Positions 31,584 to 33,632 of a stretch of 33,632 nucleotides of DNA are shown piece after piece. The stretch is from assembly GCA_018883245.1 (NCBI GenBank), contig VEQL01000028.1, forward strand, positions 1 to 33,632, given 5' to 3'. Made by a program: the position numbers and the translations under genes. Position 1 is the first letter of the stretch; each line of letters begins with the position of its first letter. The stretch is from Chthoniobacterales bacterium. Its GTDB lineage: Bacteria; Verrucomicrobiota; Verrucomicrobiia; Chthoniobacterales; JACTMZ01. The notes below the pieces were generated by a model that was given only the letters and a program-made list of their open reading frames with translations, did not search any database and was not told where the DNA came from.

Positions 31584-32357
31584 ATGCCCCGCACGAAGTC
31601 CGCCGAACCTAAAAAGCCCAAGACCTCGAAGTCTCGCAAGAAGCTCTACGAGCCCGGATCAACTGACCCGTATTCCCTCAGTCGCTCGAAGATCGACCTT
31701 TTCCTGAACTGTCCGCGCTGCTTTTACTTGGACCAGAGGCACGGGATCGGACGCGTGTCCGGTCCGCCCTTCACCATCAACAGTGCCATCGATTCCCTAC
31801 TCAAGAGAGAATTCGACTCCCATCGCATCGCAGGCACGGTGCCGGATGTCCTTGCAGACGCAGGTCTTGATTACGTGCCTTTCCGCCACGAGAAGATCGA
31901 TGATTGGCGCAATTTCCGCCGCGGAGTTCATGCCTTGCACACCGAAACCATGTTCGATGTCTATGGTGCGCTCGACGACGTGTGGCAAAATCCGGCGACG
32001 CAGGAAATTCTCGTTGCCGACTATAAAGCCACCGCCAAGGCGTCCGATGTCGGGATCGATGCCGACTGGCAGATTTCCTACAAGCGGCAGGTCGAGCTCT
32101 ACCAGTGGCTGCTCAGGGCAAATGGCTTCCGGGTGTCGGAAACGGCTTGGTTCGTTTATGCGAATGGCGATGTCTCGGCCCAGGCGTTCGGCGCTCGCAT
32201 GGACTTTAGAATCAGCCTCATTCCCTACGCAGGCGATACCGTTTGGATCGAGCCGACTCTGCGTAAAATCGAAGAAACCCTAGAGTCCGACCAACCGCCG
32301 GACGCGCCCGAGTCTTGTTCTTGGTGTGAATACCGCAAAAAGACGGCTGGCATCTAA
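31584..32357 (+). CDS. PD-(D/E)XK nuclease-superfamily protein with four cysteines
   Basis: A 257-residue protein. A basic, low-complexity N-terminus (1-22) precedes SLSRSKIDLFLNCPRCFYLD. The nuclease core has GALDDVW with D131, EILVADYKATAK with D146 and K148, and the helix KRQVELYQWLLRANGF with Q169. Cysteines C43 and C46 (NCPRC) and C245 and C248 (CSWCEY) flank the core in the manner of Fe-S containing Cas4/AddB-type nucleases. Those usually have one N-terminal and three C-terminal cysteines, so the 2+2 arrangement is a variant. A single-strand exonuclease role is an inference. Its GC content is like the core genes. The Z1 gene begins 40 bases later. Confidence 0.82.
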   Translation: MPRTKSAEPKKPKTSKSRKKLYEPGSTDPYSLSRSKIDLFLNCPRCFYLDQRHGIGRVSGPPFTINSAIDSLLKREFDSHRIAGTVPDVLADAGLDYVPFRHEKIDDWRNFRRGVHALHTETMFDVYGALDDVWQNPATQEILVADYKATAKASDVGIDADWQISYKRQVELYQWLLRANGFRVSETAWFVYANGDVSAQAFGARMDFRISLIPYAGDTVWIEPTLRKIEETLESDQPPDAPESCSWCEYRKKTAGI

Positions 32358-32397
32358 AAACTAAAGACACCTAACCTTAAAAACCCAACGAACCCAT

Positions 32398-33632
32398 ATG
32401 GCTAAATTCAACCCCGACGACTTTGGTAGCACCATTAGCTACCTCAAACAGCAGTATGAGCGCGAAAAAGGTAATTGGGGTAAAATCGCGGCGATGTTCA
32501 ACGCTGCAAAAGCTGCCAATGTTCTGGATCCCGGCATCACGCGTGCAGTTTGGGACCAAGCATTAGAACACGCTAAAAAAGAATTTGCGGAGCAAGAAGA
32601 CGCGGAAAGGTCAGCGGCCGCTGCTCAAGACGACGCGACGCTGTCGGATTACGAAGTTGCCGATGTCAAGTTGAGCACTGATGCAGATTCTTGCTGGCAA
32701 TCTTATAAATCAAAGTTGAGCAAGCGCTATCTTCCCAGCGACATCGCGAACCTTGAAAAGTCTGCATTTTCGGTCCTCCAGCGCCTCGTTCGCAGCAGGC
32801 AGGAAGATTCAAGAAAGGCAGAAAGCCGCCGAAACGATGCCGTGAAAGGCATGGTTATTGGTCACGTTCAGTCCGGAAAAACGGGACATATTCTCGGGCT
32901 CATGTCGATGGCCGCAGACCGAGGCTTTAATTTTTTCATAGTCATCAGCGGGACAATTGAAAATTTGCGCCTGCAAACCGAGCAAAGGGCAATGGAGGAC
33001 TTGTGTGGTGAATCCAGAAAATGGGTAATGCTCACGAAGAACGATGTTGCTCCTCGGGGAAGACGTCCTAGCGAGCTACTCGATGATGCCACGCGACCTA
33101 ACTCACGGCGTCCAGAACGCTACTATCACGTTTGCCTTAAAAACGGGACCCGCTTGAAGCACATTTTACAGTGGCTGAGCAAAGACAAGCATGTTCTCAA
33201 GCGTCTGAGGATATTAATCATCGACGACGAAGCCGATCAAGCCAGCGTCAATACTAGAAAGAGGGGCGCTGATTATGATCCGAACGCTGAGACAACAGCA
33301 CGGAACGCGGTAAACAAGAAAATACTTTCTCTTACCAAACTTCCGGCCGATGCCGTCAACTATATAGGATACACAGCAACGCCGGCTGCAAACCTTCTGA
33401 GCGAACCGCCGGGAGAAAACACGCTATTTCCAAGGGATTTCATCAGAAGCCTACCTGAATCCTCATCGTATCTCGGTCCGAAACAGATTCATGGTGCCGA
33501 TGCATGCCTAGGCCCTAAGCAATTGCCGAATAGTGCGTTGGACGGGCTGCCCATCCTTCGGGAAATTCCCGACGACGACAAGCATTTGGTCGATGAAATC
33601 GAGGGTGGGAAAACGAATGAGTTGCCAAAGAC
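32398..33632 (+). CDS. Z1-domain ATPase, N-terminal part (3' end outside window)
   Basis: The frame is open for 411 codons to the window edge. It begins MAKFNPDDFGSTISYLKQQY, with a charged N-terminal part. Nucleotide-binding motifs of a superfamily 2-like ATPase follow: Walker A GHVQSGKT (155-162), LIIDDEAD (273-280) as motif II, and GYTATPAANLL (324-334), with NYIGYTATPA as the classic Z1 signature. Z1 proteins are known from restriction-modification and related defence loci with MORC/MutL-type ATPases, methylases and nucleases. GC content on two hand-counted lines is about 50%, against about 62% in core genes, and the codon use is looser. The start has no visible ribosome binding site. The partners expected downstream are not visible. 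Confidence 0.88.
   Translation, partial: MAKFNPDDFGSTISYLKQQYEREKGNWGKIAAMFNAAKAANVLDPGITRAVWDQALEHAKKEFAEQEDAERSAAAAQDDATLSDYEVADVKLSTDADSCWQSYKSKLSKRYLPSDIANLEKSAFSVLQRLVRSRQEDSRKAESRRNDAVKGMVIGHVQSGKTGHILGLMSMAADRGFNFFIVISGTIENLRLQTEQRAMEDLCGESRKWVMLTKNDVAPRGRRPSELLDDATRPNSRRPERYYHVCLKNGTRLKHILQWLSKDKHVLKRLRILIIDDEADQASVNTRKRGADYDPNAETTARNAVNKKILSLTKLPADAVNYIGYTATPAANLLSEPPGENTLFPRDFIRSLPESSSYLGPKQIHGADACLGPKQLPNSALDGLPILREIPDDDKHLVDEIEGGKTNELPK

Overview
The window looks like a chromosomal segment of a GC-rich Gram-negative bacterium, most likely a member of Verrucomicrobiota. The reasons are the style and mix of proteins: a COX24-like mini-protein after hisG, a PHP-glycosyltransferase fusion, membrane-anchored OmpA, TPR and PDZ proteins, a CPBP protease, and YbjN-type genes. 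This is a judgement from protein character, not from a marker gene. Gene density is high, with many 1-4 base start/stop overlaps. GC counted by hand on sample lines is about 62% in the core genes and about 50% in the last gene.

Left part (1-9.5 kb): the 3' end of an aspartate kinase gene converges on a DUF805 gene across a shared bidirectional terminator. A leftward group follows, in transcription order: OmpA-like envelope protein, glnD (nitrogen sensing), lipA (lipoate synthesis), and a short-chain dehydrogenase. Divergent from it run hisG, a 34-residue very basic COX24/mS38-like protein, and a secreted or anchored TPR protein.

Middle (9.5-24 kb): tRNA-Lys(CTT), two membrane proteins (one with PDZ), then cysC-cysD-cysN, which activate sulfate to APS and PAPS. 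A PHP-plus-GT4 glycosyltransferase fusion follows on the same strand. Facing it is a long, tightly packed leftward group. In transcription order this is nadE, plsY, gpsA, a six-helix potassium-type channel, tatA, a secreted EEP-family phosphodiesterase, and a secreted thioredoxin-fold protein lacking its CXXC cysteines. plsY and gpsA together serve phospholipid synthesis. A CPBP protease with its own terminator lies upstream of nadE, and tRNA-Gly(TCC) closes this part.

Right part (24-33.6 kb) is more accessory in character. Two YbjN paralogues bracket a chain of small envelope genes: two lipoproteins, a Gly/Trp/Tyr-rich secreted protein, a mini membrane protein, and two proteins of unknown function. 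A Fic protein preceded by spaced GACTAAT repeats comes next. A 455-base gap full of degenerate CT-rich repeats follows, then rmuC, a PD-(D/E)XK nuclease with Cas4-like cysteines, and the 5' part of a Z1-domain ATPase running off the edge. The Z1 gene, with its lower GC, is the best pointer to a mobile defence system (MORC/MutL-type restriction-modification) continuing beyond the window.
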